Shown here in pieces: positions 24,701-32,160 of a DNA stretch of 47,935 bases. Both the position numbers and the translations under genes were made by a program. The DNA is from a virus, in the IMG/VR virus record IMGVR_UViG_3300037041_002244, positions 1 through 47,935 of that record. The stretch is one strand, 5' to 3'. The notes beneath the pieces were generated by a model. That model searched no databases. It was not told the DNA's origin and saw only the letters and a program-made list of their open reading frames with translations. The stretch's first letter is position 1; each line of letters begins with the position of its first letter.

Positions 24701-26749
24701 CTTAGAACTTGTCACGGTAGCCGTTGTCAAAAGAAGCACGTATTCATTGCGGTCAGCATTCAACACAAAGTCAAATGTGACGGTGGCTCCATTGTGAAGC
24801 TGCGCGTTGACCAGTTCCGTTGTGTTTGAAAATGTAGATGCTCGGATTTCCGTTGCAGTACGATAAGCAACACCATAGGTGGCCAAGCTAAGATTCCACT
24901 GCATCTCAAGCTGAAGCAAACCCGCAACAGCTTTGATTGCAACCGCCGCAGTATCCAACAAAAGGTATTGATCGATTTTTCCGAGCCAAATACCATTTTG
25001 CGCATGAAATACTGCAATGTATTTTGTCTCAATTTCGTTGTACACCAAACGCGGCCACAGTGCAGGATTGACCGCACCGTTATAAAGCATCTGTGCAGTC
25101 CCTACACTTGTTCCGTAAGTGTGGTCAACCCACCACAGACTGCCCGCACGCTCATACAGCGTCACGTAGCGTTTGCCCAAATCGTCAAATACGGTTTGCC
25201 CGATCTTGGAAACAGCAGATCCATTCCCTGCGTTGTTGTCGAGATAGACGATATTTCCTTTGGCGTTGCCGTTACTATAAAATAAACGACGTGCAAGTTT
25301 TCCTGTGCTTGCTTCAACAAATACAATACAATATTCATCGTAGAAGTCAGAGAAGAAAATCGAAGCACCCACAGCGTCGGCAAAAGTGGCTGTGTTAGTG
25401 ATGACCAAAGTGTCAGGATCATACCACGTCAAATAAACAGTGTTGCTGTCCTCATACATCCGAGCGGAAGTATTCGCAAGAAATCCGTGACACACACGCA
25501 CATTGGCTGGTGTAGTACCCGTGGTAGAATCGGGAACACCGTCAAACTGAGCCGATGCGAAGAACTTGAGAAACATGTTTGCGCCCGCGTCACCGGGATC
25601 ATACACGACTTCGGAAAGTTGTTCTTTGTAAGAATTTGGCGGATTGATTTGAATAGGAGACCACGTGCTCGACTTTGTTGCTGCAAGATACGCGGCTTCA
25701 CGCCGACAAAACAAACCACGTGTGTCCGTGTACCGAACGCTAAGATGCGTAATGTCGGTTTTGTCCACCTGATAAAGTGTGTTTGGCCCGTCTTGTTGCA
25801 GGAGATCTTTTGTTGTGAAAACTTGCGAAAAAGTGGCCTTGCCATTTGTCAGCAAAGATGCGTCGTCAACGGTGACATTTGTCTGCGATGTCACTACCGT
25901 TATTTTTGCAAACGCGTCACCTTGGCGCACGAGATCACCGGGCACCATAGTGAAACTAGGTGCAAGTGCAAGCGTAAGGACGTTGCCAACTTTGGTAAAA
26001 GATCGGATAGACCAATCGACGTTGACTTTACCTTGATCGACAAATGTGTACTCGCCCGTTGTCTCGGATGACTCCACAAAATTGCTTGTTTCCAGAGTAT
26101 CAAGAAAATTCATTTGATACCGTGTGATCAGATAGTCGTCGCCACCCTCACCGGCCAAACCGCTGCTGCCACCGGCACCGCCGCTATCAAACATTACAAA
26201 GTCAGCAATCGCTGCGGACAACCCCCACGTACCAGTTACGCCGTTTTTCTGGCAAATAACCGTGAACAGTTTTCGTCTCGCCAATTGACTGAACGTAACC
26301 TTTGTCGCGGCTCCCTGAGTAGCTGCCGGAATACCCCATCGGACAAACCATTTATTGCCGATCATTTCCACGCCAACCCACACGTAGTAGTTGGCAGGAA
26401 TTATAGGACTGTAGGGTGTCGAACTTTCAAAAGCGCCAGTAGCAATACCTGTAAGAATATTCAACGTACTCGCGACAATTTCTTCATGACTGATGTCAGG
26501 TTGCGGTGATTTTGTAAAGATAGCGGCAGTATTGCTCAACTCACCCTGTGATCCATTACTTTGCGTCAATCCCACTTCCGAGCCGCTGATTGTAACAACG
26601 GGCGGCACTTGATAATCTACACGGAATGGGACATCTAAAAAGCGTTCCAATAGATCGAACTTGGTGTTGAGCGAATCGCGTTCTTTACTGTGAAAGCTCG
26701 GATGCTCTTTTTCAATGAGTAGTTGATGACCCTGCATTTCACCAGCCAT
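15755..26749 (-). CDS. Giant modular tail-fibre protein (3,664 residues)
   Basis: One uninterrupted frame of 11 kb. ATG 26749 follows AAGGAGTG by four bases. Visible parts in order: an N-terminal attachment region; a beta-rich, possibly propeller/sialidase-like part at about 400-770; five copies of a module centred on a CPDGGWILVEK-type motif (about residues 905, 1153, 1424, 2321, 2973), each followed by a G-x-x-TGF strand and in most copies an F-x-x-A-x-D-L-N-x-x-x-G-x-RIE-type strand, resembling a right-handed beta-helix; a carbohydrate-binding-module-like stretch near 1260-1390; four 80-residue repeats with a VTGDYSxGFxxEFxG end; a probable beta-propeller at about 1880-2180 (GDGTYVYSCQG, GDGTYIYASTS, GDNAYLHVACD, GDNLGYLYVGG); a NHNSLSGRSDPNAHPASAI hinge near 2700; and a compact C-terminal head. 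No auto-cleaving chaperone motif is clear. It lies upstream of the glycine-rich adhesin gene. Confidence 0.93.
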   Translation of the reverse strand: MAGEMQGHQLLIEKEHPSFHSKERDSLNTKFDLLERFLDVPFRVDYQVPPVVTISGSEVGLTQSNGSQGELSNTAAIFTKSPQPDISHEEIVASTLNILTGIATGAFESSTPYSPIIPANYYVWVGVEMIGNKWFVRWGIPAATQGAATKVTFSQLARRKLFTVICQKNGVTGTWGLSAAIADFVMFDSGGAGGSSGLAGEGGDDYLITRYQMNFLDTLETSNFVESSETTGEYTFVDQGKVNVDWSIRSFTKVGNVLTLALAPSFTMVPGDLVRQGDAFAKITVVTSQTNVTVDDASLLTNGKATFSQVFTTKDLLQQDGPNTLYQVDKTDITHLSVRYTDTRGLFCRREAAYLAATKSSTWSPIQINPPNSYKEQLSEVVYDPGDAGANMFLKFFASAQFDGVPDSTTGTTPANVRVCHGFLANTSARMYEDSNTVYLTWYDPDTLVITNTATFADAVGASIFFSDFYDEYCIVFVEASTGKLARRLFYSNGNAKGNIVYLDNNAGNGSAVSKIGQTVFDDLGKRYVTLYERAGSLWWVDHTYGTSVGTAQMLYNGAVNPALWPRLVYNEIETKYIAVFHAQNGIWLGKIDQYLLLDTAAVAIKAVAGLLQLEMQWNLSLATYGVAYRTATEIRASTFSNTTELVNAQLHNGATVTFDFVLNADRNEYVLLLTTATVTSSKTFDPRTLDVIIALATVDTGVSKTDVGLFYDARQGQYLATWIAGTSVATTLLKGDTSLEATSGTVDIFDYKVYFRLNAQLVADFHWQAAINSDNTNAQGDGVLDVQRNFNGTGRTLITGIPTFNEGTNPGKPFRDFFLAIGGKFLRAGASNDYVIWNSNSVLLTYDLPVLPVENILVWRNKGSSDDSEFNRNVIGALIQVVVSDVEDVNFFQIPQQAIDECPDNGWVLVDKMCDIRTPLLVSGKSVNFLFRGQDTGFVAFPGTDEVQLILFSATPNAGTWTITYGANTTGVMTSAATAVTVQAALQALPGTPAIVVTGNFTNGFTLSFTGNVGKSPQTNVIVNSSLLFGVTPVVATVSETTAGESTFTGDCIQLVSAPNCQFVGLGLIKDFATGIQSNSNPGLRIEMAFENNTTSIDYGTLQRNEFSVDGSLGLDVDQEDIPFNYDVRLTDRIGFQCYTTAAAAFAACPAGGWILVEKKADILSTIIPGKRVNVMCKGLGTGFRKAATAGRVGFQLTHADCQFLGMGEFDDFDVAVDLNDMAGTRIEMRFPEDNGWIYRDDFATDTTSKYSVEGAVVTYDTINDFMTWTYQAGANHRLLWNTVPLTDGRTYWVKFRAKSVALTGQSMSFTGFGTYADIVNPALTASFQDYEFTLTATSSYASLPLFTMLVGAIGNPIDIDNVRIQIGRVNIDKRDLLVGQYNIDGSLGVYIEDLANDVVVTDDRVGENCYVDPYTAMEDVRDGGRFIVEKLCVLNSMLTTRGKRVDIVCKGPETGFLSYGGTDAIQEVTFSAIPDGGTWKLEFGGQKTVDMSFSTNAAGVEAALEALSNITNVSVSGDYSTGFIIEWVGVDGLQPQVMLTVPAGINEIQHLAFATQVGTSETTQFAFTTGLLSTQADYFTIWSTSGNKYAVWLNINGAGTQPTGADYVSTPLANRVAANILSADNASQVAFKVFTAVNGVLLPFAWTLNTNVVEANTTTSGSTTDALTHNANDSGAGSIAATVTQQGTPQIYPISGSFRLKYSGNESANIPYTSNAASVQAVMESVPSIGAGNILVTGDYYAGFDFEFIGTMAERPVLPLLIPDGINEIQHIVFSTVPTSGNWRLAYNGQNTNNMNWDATANDVRGELVALTTIDNVIVTGSYSGGFFVEFIGTVDGKKPALAITVNANTLLTGVVPVNITISVTQAGNYPGDNLYSGLAGTSTFTLKDSDGSAANGSWGDGTYVYSCQGTDLTAYTVSQLGVLTAVATYAGALGNFLDVIGDGTYIYASTSTGYIVALQFNGTSWSLVSSWNTNDYTTKLTIAGSHLVAVGADGIATFRVEIGVLTRKDFLNPGVATGCWGNGNFAYVTYSTLGIRSYSVNPVSGALAQIATDLQGVDTYYAVWGDNAYLHVACDNYMRVYSYNYIAGTLSYVSNFAAPVGDKYRHIWGDNLGYLYVGGDSVGTNFTIFQYKTTYTVAGTSTDQALSVWHDNTFLYMGTATNFRVYLWDLQNHIWQNFTIPTPGEWAGDAVTIGGLPISLAVNELQAGTIPFASTGLQLNKPYCTITGLGKFENFATALDLNGNIGTRIEAFFKNNTLAVDYSGLLLTDFNLDGSQGSPFSMDDGVFKFDTVISNAIYQGHPYTTFVNPQDAINACPDGGFILVNKMTVLTVGLNTNGKTIHFVFRGPETGFDGNSVVGTGITFDAPGCSMTGYGLLENFTAYAIDFNAQTRPVVQMVFGTNGPNRQNIDYGTLRDYEYNVASCIGLVEPSTAAKQTVFPIGFVESEIFQSVLDFDDLTLTLSVTPAPFYTVYVQGVRKEIDTVKTAPVPNISGLYWIWFDDQFELQVTNSPWDLATDAPVAVVLWNANLAAGKLGDERHGVSRIWKDHLYKHLAFGTQYISGHNIADYTLLTPSDAAITFSLSGGQIADEDIFHTLYDTAPFSSPFHQDLADPAQIEIWYRENTVAGDWTWDAVTGLPIKHLVGVPQWSDPASNFAQTPVTSTYFFNVWVLTTNFQFGTTMIIQPQSQHATQADAEAEDFDSLQFGGFPAAEMAALYRITYQYVAASGGTTNCQMPIEPLDIRGTKNPGRGAGGGGGGANHNSLSGRSDPNAHPASAISDEVSEFGTTAYEPVTLGASQTDVQKSLVKLSDRGDTTTQMIRQNANKKLRGGGNITWSGTQLTTAASMYVEMEGLGDTRNTILALTNFAIADGDFIYVTVNRTGVAAANLTVVAAATVPFGDDILVLGRRLGSKLWLENVVLRSGQIGSLDLFTTDDKEFRYDCVVTDVDVYGNRYATTQAAITACPDGGWILVEKLEALSVSLTTGKRLNFMFKGSGTGWAASGANPAITMTASNNQFLGKGIISGFVTGINLGATTGNRIDMHFASNTTAIVGTWDQYDSSGSSGLDTAQVQTGTAQGDVTRWDNTNKRYIRSSVINIKDGGWVAITSTFSTVSNGSELAAGQLAFQATAASPAIVARTDTDGLTAFYFRSYHGGATDGQRTGFIFDAYKFTAPNTNGFLADTDTVFHIRNYTETVLKIVGNGSTQFGSATAADHANTNYTFYGNTMILQNSNSAGNSVMSLRTTHASGGATIVQYVTQNAATVWAHGVDTAQSYRLCRNAAGNLATVSVHVVDSSGNHQIGPDLTVTQSTLVHKVFGKSTVFSSVISSNAPTATTNAYYVGLGLDEYGANSYRLIGFGYKPTAGAHYPVYCGYQETGATGVTNGDFIVATRSVLTDTEPTVRFRVKTSGIIELPSGVLSFTGTGTVATDSIVKTAVETFYIGARWKFDNAAGTGYTTTFLQDGVGLYIGHNSGTRILAFQTNNNTRLSIDGTGIVTIPNTTDATSKDLGCFVIEGGIGVEKSVYAGTNLYVDGTARLGAASGANMHVVNGYGRFVSPGATDNGNNTFNAAAKHIFVRTPAGGAQAFVIDGLTEGQTVNITLISPGAYTASWSATTPAATIRWNSGAAPTPSQTAGRHDVYTFIKIGGIIYGVVIADMS
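17800..24060 (-). repeat. Five diverged beta-solenoid-like modules within the giant fibre gene
   Basis: The motif CPDGGWILVEK and variants occur at 24012-24055, 23271-23311, 22457-22500, 19765-19803 and 17813-17850. Each is preceded by a Y-x-x-x-x-A-I-x-A-type helix and followed about 25 residues later by an F-x-x-x-G-x-x-TGF strand. Spacing varies because other domains are inserted between copies, notably the probable propeller between the third and fourth. Divergence is high at the protein level. Confidence 0.8.
21432..22111 (-). repeat. Near-identical short DNA repeats marking a recent internal duplication in the fibre gene
   Basis: A 17-base stretch at 21432-21448 (tgctgaatttcatttat on the plus strand) is repeated exactly at 22095-22111. 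Both code the NEIQH segment opening an 80-residue repeat unit. Exact DNA identity in otherwise diverged repeats points to a younger duplication or gene conversion between these two units than between the others. Confidence 0.7.
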
Positions 26750-26759
26750 GATTCACTCC

Positions 26760-28592
26760 TTAATAGTTCAGCAGTTTCATGATTTCGATGTGAGCGTTGC
26801 GAGGTGGCTCTTTACCTGCAACAAACTCGATTGTGGTTGACGTGAGTTTGCGGTATTGCACGTAGCCCTTGTAATAGGCTTCAAAGTCGCCCGTATATGT
26901 TACGGAACCGCTGTCGTCGGCGCTAACATCGAAACCGAGTTCGCCACCAATTGTGATGGCAGTATTTGCGCCTGTAGCCCATTTGATCGTAAAGCTACCG
27001 TTGTTGTTACTGATCGTAAACTTGTTGCGCAATGAATCATAAGTGCAAACGAACACCGTTGTAGAACTTGCGTTCAATTGCGTTTGCACCGCCGTTGCCA
27101 GTGCTGCGGGAGCATATGAACCGGGAGGAATTGTGGCGACACCATCAAATAGCACAGGGTCTCTAAAGTCGATTTTGTCGTTGACACCTGCAACAATCAC
27201 CTTGGCTTCACCAACGGAAAAATCGTCTTGCGTTTGCACAACGCCGTTCTGCTTAACAATGATATCGCATATCGCGTTATCGGCAATAAATGAAAACGCG
27301 GTTGTGACAAATGACGGTTGTGACGGCAGTATCACCATAAATTGTTGATTCAAAAATGGCATACCCGACAAGCGGCGATCAAGCTGTGCGGTCTTTGGCC
27401 CGCGTTCAATAAAGGCTTTGACCGAGATATCTTTGAGTGTGCCTTTTTTCCCGTAAAGAACACGCAAACCACTATCAGGGCTGATGTTTGTAAGAATCCA
27501 CAAAGAGTTGCCAACGAAAAACCCATCAACGTCCACGTTGGGATTGATCGTCGGATTCAAGGGAACAGTGAAGTTCGCGTCGGTAAAGATGCCTTCGAGT
27601 TTCACTAACTCGCGCTTGGTTGTCGTGTATTCCCGATCCTCATTTGTATCATAAAGAGAGAACCAAGCCACAGGCGTTCCCAAGCCGCCTGTGCCCACAT
27701 AAAACGGTCCCTGCGCAGCGGGGAGTTCGATTTTCACAGGGGTTGAAGCGTACACGTATTCGGCTTGCGTCGCGAACACTTTTGCCTGCGTGACGTAGCG
27801 ATTTGTGTTAGAAGGCGCACCGTCGCTTCCCTGCAAGGCGTCATTTTCATCCTGCGAAGGCATGCGCGGATCAGTGGACGTCACGTACCGATTTGTGTCA
27901 CTTGGTGTGCCAAATGTACCGGCTGCTGCCAACGCTTGGTTGTCGGTCAAGTGAATTTCATTGCTGAAAGCATTTGATCGATGCAACGCCAATTCCGACG
28001 CAATGGCCGTGGACTGCGTAATATTAACCCACGTCACACCGTTGAACGCATACAAGGCAGGAACGTCACCGGAGCCGTCAGTGATCAGGTAAGAGTCACC
28101 GGGTCGGCTTCCAGATGCAGGAAGCAAAGATAACGAAGCAATCACACCGCGCAAATTCAGACGCTTCACGGGGTCTATTTCATGGCGCGATGTTGTATTG
28201 ATCTGGCTTGCGATAACTTCGGTAGCGCCCGTTGGCACTGCCAGCACACAAAACACGATCAGGTAATCTTTTTCGGGATCGGTATTGTAAGCGTTGGATT
28301 CCAAAACTTCATATGTCAGCGTTGGATCATTGTCTGTTCGATACCGCGCACGCAAAACAAGATAGCTTGTTTGTCCCGCAGGAATAGTGTGATTGATATA
28401 AGAACTCTCAACCACAATCATACCATCGAGAGACGCCGCACTGAACGGCGTTGTTTGCACTTTGAGTTGACCGGAAATTGGCGTAACTGTACCGCCAATA
28501 AAGATGCCTTTTTGAATCAAGTCCTGAAAGCGTTGATTCATTTCCTGCGTGCTATCAGGATTGCGAAACCTGTAGATCGCTTTTATTGCCAT
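26760..28592 (-). CDS. Tail-fibre-like structural protein, 610 residues
   Basis: It begins MAIKAIYRFRNPDSTQEMNQ and has an N-terminal attachment part with a GGTVTPISGQLKV segment typical of proximal fibre proteins. In the middle are NRYVT repeats (TPSDTNRYVTSTDPRMPSQ and PSNTNRYVTQAKVF), about 40 residues apart. The C-terminal third contains a domain seen in many phage virion proteins: GVATIPPGSYAPAALATAV, then KFTISNNNGSFTIKWATG and ITIGGELGFD. No catalytic residues. ATG 28592 has AGGAGG seven bases upstream. It precedes the giant fibre by ten bases, so the two are probably the proximal and distal parts of one fibre; that pairing is inference. Confidence 0.8.
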   Translation of the reverse strand: MAIKAIYRFRNPDSTQEMNQRFQDLIQKGIFIGGTVTPISGQLKVQTTPFSAASLDGMIVVESSYINHTIPAGQTSYLVLRARYRTDNDPTLTYEVLESNAYNTDPEKDYLIVFCVLAVPTGATEVIASQINTTSRHEIDPVKRLNLRGVIASLSLLPASGSRPGDSYLITDGSGDVPALYAFNGVTWVNITQSTAIASELALHRSNAFSNEIHLTDNQALAAAGTFGTPSDTNRYVTSTDPRMPSQDENDALQGSDGAPSNTNRYVTQAKVFATQAEYVYASTPVKIELPAAQGPFYVGTGGLGTPVAWFSLYDTNEDREYTTTKRELVKLEGIFTDANFTVPLNPTINPNVDVDGFFVGNSLWILTNISPDSGLRVLYGKKGTLKDISVKAFIERGPKTAQLDRRLSGMPFLNQQFMVILPSQPSFVTTAFSFIADNAICDIIVKQNGVVQTQDDFSVGEAKVIVAGVNDKIDFRDPVLFDGVATIPPGSYAPAALATAVQTQLNASSTTVFVCTYDSLRNKFTISNNNGSFTIKWATGANTAITIGGELGFDVSADDSGSVTYTGDFEAYYKGYVQYRKLTSTTIEFVAGKEPPRNAHIEIMKLLNY

Positions 28593-28607
28593 TGGAAAGC
28601 CTCCTAA

Positions 28608-29057
28608 TTAGCTGTAGACTTCGATAGTAAGCTCAACTGTATCAAGAGAGCTTTTTGAACGGCGACCGAAGTTTCCAATTGCGTAGAAAAACTTGGTTCC
28701 CTTGAGAGGACCGTCGCCCAATCCTGGCGCAGTTTCACCAACGGGGTCGTAGACAAATTCTGCATACAAACCGATGCTACTAATATCCCCGACAGCCTCT
28801 AGCGGTTCGAGGACGCAGAAAAATTGAGGGACATACACGTTGATAAGCTGCGCAGTAGTCACAGCCTTTGGCCCAAATACAACTCCCGGAAGATCCGACA
28901 AAGTAATATCGGGTGTCAGTGGTGTAGAAGGATTTCCAGGATCATAGCCTTCGTTACCGATCTGAAACTCAAGCACCTTGTAAGCACGTCCAAGGATTCC
29001 GCTCTCATTGATGTTAATGCGTGCGATGTTGGTCAACGCCGCTAGAATGGTTGCCAC
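28608..29057 (-). CDS. Small fibre-adaptor/collar-like protein, 149 residues
   Basis: The start is GTG 29057-29055, seven bases after GGGGAGG, which overlaps the stop of the previous gene; a longer in-frame reading overlaps that gene and has no ribosome site. The N-terminus (ATILAALTNIARININESG) and the layout are like the gpH/collar N-domain: an early helix, a YKVLEFQIGNEGYDPGN segment, a proline-rich linker and an ISSIGLYAEFVY strand. It resembles the 150-residue protein at 7591-8043 in plan rather than in close sequence. Position at the head of the fibre block supports an adaptor that joins fibres to the baseplate. Confidence 0.72.
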   Translation of the reverse strand: MATILAALTNIARININESGILGRAYKVLEFQIGNEGYDPGNPSTPLTPDITLSDLPGVVFGPKAVTTAQLINVYVPQFFCVLEPLEAVGDISSIGLYAEFVYDPVGETAPGLGDGPLKGTKFFYAIGNFGRRSKSSLDTVELTIEVYS

Positions 29058-29061
29058 GGTT

Positions 29062-29322
29062 TTACCTCCCCACCGAATCCAAATAGCGTGCGTGGATGCC
29101 GACAACGATCCGCTCACCAAAGCGCACCTTGTAGTAACCTCGACTTTTCGAGATTACTTGCCCTACCGATCCCTGCACAACGTCGTCAAAATTTTCGTTA
29201 AGCACTACACGAGGAGATTGGGTGATCGCGCTGGCTTCGCTCCGAATCTCCTCTGCAAGACGGAACACGCCTCGACGCTCAAGTTCCGCAGATATTTCAT
29301 CCAACTCGTCCCAAAGGTTCAT
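29062..29322 (-). CDS. Small protein with helical N-terminus and SH3-like C-terminus
   Basis: An 86-residue protein. Residues 1-35 form a charged helix (WDELDEISAELERRGVFRLA). Residues 50-85 (GSVGQVISKSRGYYKVRFGE, then RIVVGIHARYLDSV) look like a small SH3/KOW-type barrel, a fold common in adaptor proteins and nucleic-acid binders. ATG 29322 follows CGAGGTG by four bases. It sits between the baseplate gene at 29361 and the fibre-adaptor gene, and its stop forms part of the ribosome site of the latter. A connector or chaperone role is possible; no family is recognised. Confidence 0.72.
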   Translation of the reverse strand: MNLWDELDEISAELERRGVFRLAEEIRSEASAITQSPRVVLNENFDDVVQGSVGQVISKSRGYYKVRFGERIVVGIHARYLDSVGR

Positions 29323-29360
29323 GATTCACCTCGATGTAATCCCTAGAATTAGGTTAAGGC

Positions 29361-30734
29361 TTAGGGGTTTGGCGTTCCACCCATGACTGTGCCCGTACAG
29401 GACAAAGGCACGTCAATCTGTTGATCCGCAAGCTGCACAAAGAGATTTTGTGTGTAATAGCCTTCCGGGTAAACCCACGGAGGTCCGCCGTAGCCCTGTC
29501 CCGGTGTTTTGAAAAGGCTGTCAAAACCAAACTCAGCTTGCGAAGTATTCCACACAGGCGGATGATCTTGTTCCATACGCCCGGTCAAGCGGAAGCCAAC
29601 AAACCCGTCACTGTGAAGATCAACGGGATCACTATCGAACGACCTCGTGTCATCAAACGGTATTCCCATATCAAAATGTAAGCGATAATTTCCCCCAAGC
29701 GGATTTTTCTCGTCCACGTAAAGATCAAACTCATACGATGCCAAAGCTGTTTTGATCTTGGATTTCGTCTTTATGTACAAAATGACATTGTAGTCTTTGG
29801 GGAGATACTGTGGCGACGTCAACGTATCGTCGCTCAAGCCAAAGTCAAAACGATGCTTTTGCTCAGTACCGTCGCGAATCGCATCAACCGTAACCTGATA
29901 CGCGTTGACATCCTTCAATCTGAAAATTTCTTTGAGGTTGTTGGACAGTTTTGAAAACGCTAACCATCTACTGACTTCAACTTTCGTCAACCACACGTGT
30001 GCATCCACGCCCGCGAAGTCTTCTTGCGCTGTGTAGATCGTATAAATCGTAGGATCGACTTCTTTTGTATTCTGCGCATTTTGAAAGTAAGGCGTATTGG
30101 CTGTAAGCGCAGTCAAAAGATCGCGCACGGCAAGATCGCTCATACTTTCGTTGAACAGAGCGCGTGTGGCAAAGCGCATTGCTATACGATTAAGACTCTT
30201 CACGGATGGCAAAAATGCTTGGAAAGCAATCAGAGGCTCAACCAAACTCGTACTGTAAGAGTTAAAAATAAGTTGTTCTTGATTATCAATCTTACTCCAC
30301 GTATATTTCTCAAGTTCAGCGGCGTAGGCAAATAGCATCGTCGCGTAATTTCGCGCATTGAGAACAATCGTGGCTTTCTCGTAGCCGTCGTCCACGGTGA
30401 TTATGTTGTGACCCTGTCCGAGAGTTAAGCTGGCCACGGCGGACACGTTGGTTGGAACAACCGTGATCTCTTTTAGATTGACCGTGGAACCTGTTTTACG
30501 CTCGCGTGGCTGGCTCACCGTGACTTTGATAGGCCAATAAGGGCGCACAGGCGTTATAAGGATGTTGGTTGGCTCCGCTGTAAAGGGAACCACCTCATAT
30601 TTTTTATCCCAAAAGCCACCCGCAGGCACGCCGCGTTGCGTATACTCACCCGTCGTGGCATCCTTAACGCCAAACAACATACGGTCAAATATGTTGGCAA
30701 AACTGGATCTGAGGTACTTGACGGTTAAAGGCAC
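29361..30734 (-). CDS. Putative baseplate protein, 457 residues
   Basis: The start is GTG 30734, seven bases after GAGG that overlaps the stop of the gpJ-like gene. It opens MPLTVKYLRSSFANIFDRML. The middle has a helical stretch (LPSVKSLNRIAMRFATRALF, SDLAVRDLLTALTANT) and a beta-rich end (QNLFVQLADQQIDVPL). The helical part with its 'many short repeats of polar and aliphatic residues' is reminiscent of wedge proteins, and the gene follows the gp6/gpJ-like gene as gpI follows gpJ in P2. I do not see a clear gpI signature, so only a general baseplate role is claimed. Confidence 0.74.
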   Translation of the reverse strand: MPLTVKYLRSSFANIFDRMLFGVKDATTGEYTQRGVPAGGFWDKKYEVVPFTAEPTNILITPVRPYWPIKVTVSQPRERKTGSTVNLKEITVVPTNVSAVASLTLGQGHNIITVDDGYEKATIVLNARNYATMLFAYAAELEKYTWSKIDNQEQLIFNSYSTSLVEPLIAFQAFLPSVKSLNRIAMRFATRALFNESMSDLAVRDLLTALTANTPYFQNAQNTKEVDPTIYTIYTAQEDFAGVDAHVWLTKVEVSRWLAFSKLSNNLKEIFRLKDVNAYQVTVDAIRDGTEQKHRFDFGLSDDTLTSPQYLPKDYNVILYIKTKSKIKTALASYEFDLYVDEKNPLGGNYRLHFDMGIPFDDTRSFDSDPVDLHSDGFVGFRLTGRMEQDHPPVWNTSQAEFGFDSLFKTPGQGYGGPPWVYPEGYYTQNLFVQLADQQIDVPLSCTGTVMGGTPNP

Positions 30735-30738
30735 GGCA

Positions 30739-32148
30739 CTACCTCATAGGTGAAAGGATCAAATTGTTCTCGTCAATTTTTGGATATTCGTTATCCTCGA
30801 AATTGACAATCTCGACGTCAGACAAAGATCCGACAGTCTTTGCAAATTTAATAAAGAAAAGATCACCAAGGCCGACCACTTCACTTTTCAATTGGGAGCG
30901 CAACGTCTCAGGATTCAAGTTGTCAACGAAGGTGCCCACCTCAACAAGTTTGTACAAGCTATCCAACAAAGCGGCCTCGCCGTCTTCAAGAGAGACAGAC
31001 CCGACAAATGAAAATCGAATTGAGATGCTTATCTTTGATTCCCGTGCTTCGCGTACCAAAACATCGGTGCGAAAAAGTAAATTGTTTGTTGAAGGAAACA
31101 AATCATTCTGCACGCTAGTAATAATGTTGTTGTACTGATATGTGACGGAAACGGAATCACCAAGCACCAAGGGAGGATCGAATATTATGCTATCCTGCGA
31201 CCTGGAACTCTGTTGTAGAACGGAGTCGTCACGGTCAAACTGCCACGTCGTTATTGCGATGCCATTTTTAGCGACCGAAGAAACGCTGTAAACAGGTTGG
31301 TTCAACAACACGTAAGATTCCTGCCCGTCCGCTGCCGTGAAGGTATCAGTCTCCACAAGCATATCTTGGCCAATAATGTACAAATCCAAAGCAGGTCGAA
31401 TGGTGGGACGTTTGAAAATAGACTGATTGCTAGGGTCAACGATGCGCACACTGGAAATAATGGCAGGGTTATAATTGAGAACGCGTGATTCCACGCCGCC
31501 AAATGTGCCAGTATCCATACCCTCAAATCTCTTTTTGATCCGATCAACTTTTTGAGTATTAGACTCAGCTTCTTCACCGCCAGAATAATCCGCAAGATTG
31601 ATCGTACCGTCCCAACCATCCACGACACTCAGAATTTTGTTGACGCGTCCTTGTTTGAGATCGTAGGTTGATCCGATTGCAGTGGCTTCAGTCAAAACTG
31701 GTATGCCGTACCAACCCTCTTTGTTGTTGTAATAAATGTCGGCATACTGGCCTTCCATGAAAACAGTTTCAAGAGTCCTATAAACCATGCTACTGTCAGC
31801 GTTTGCTACCAGTGTGCCCTCGGCAATCAGGAAAGATTCGCCAACCTGTGGACGCGCAAATCGGAAAAAATACTGAGCCTTGGTGCGCGATGCCTTTCCC
31901 GATCCTTGACCTTCCATTGCGAAGTTAGTTTCGAGTGCAAGCACTTCTCGTTCGTCAGCGACCTCAGAAAAAGCACTGGTGTAGAGATTTGAAATGTAGT
32001 CGGCTTTGTCTTCGGCGCTACCTAGCTCCTCGCCAACAGGACGTATCATCAAATCGAAAACTGGACCCTTGTCATACTCCACACTTTTGTCACTGTCTTG
32101 AACACGCTTCGCTAAACTGGCAATACGCTCGTCCGCTGTACGACCCAT
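30739..32148 (-). CDS. Baseplate wedge protein, gpJ/T4 gp6-like
   Basis: A 469-residue protein with the layout of baseplate J proteins. There is a helical N-terminal part (ADYISNLYTSAFSEVADE), then a variable beta region. The diagnostic middle runs from GRVNKILSVVDGWDGTINLA through DYSGGEEAESNTQKVDRIKK to a TGTFGGVESRVLNYNPAI segment, matching the family's 'v-N--a--GG-daES---l--R--------t--g-e-av'. After this comes a beta domain with VTYQYNNIIT and a DSLYKLVEVGTFVDNLNP helix. Such proteins form the wedge ring around the hub in contractile tails. ATG 32148 follows AAGGGAG by five bases. Neighbours upstream are a gp25-like gene and downstream more baseplate genes, as expected. Confidence 0.85.
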   Translation of the reverse strand: MGRTADERIASLAKRVQDSDKSVEYDKGPVFDLMIRPVGEELGSAEDKADYISNLYTSAFSEVADEREVLALETNFAMEGQGSGKASRTKAQYFFRFARPQVGESFLIAEGTLVANADSSMVYRTLETVFMEGQYADIYYNNKEGWYGIPVLTEATAIGSTYDLKQGRVNKILSVVDGWDGTINLADYSGGEEAESNTQKVDRIKKRFEGMDTGTFGGVESRVLNYNPAIISSVRIVDPSNQSIFKRPTIRPALDLYIIGQDMLVETDTFTAADGQESYVLLNQPVYSVSSVAKNGIAITTWQFDRDDSVLQQSSRSQDSIIFDPPLVLGDSVSVTYQYNNIITSVQNDLFPSTNNLLFRTDVLVREARESKISISIRFSFVGSVSLEDGEAALLDSLYKLVEVGTFVDNLNPETLRSQLKSEVVGLGDLFFIKFAKTVGSLSDVEIVNFEDNEYPKIDENNLILSPMR

Positions 32149-32160
32149 AATTTCTCCCTT

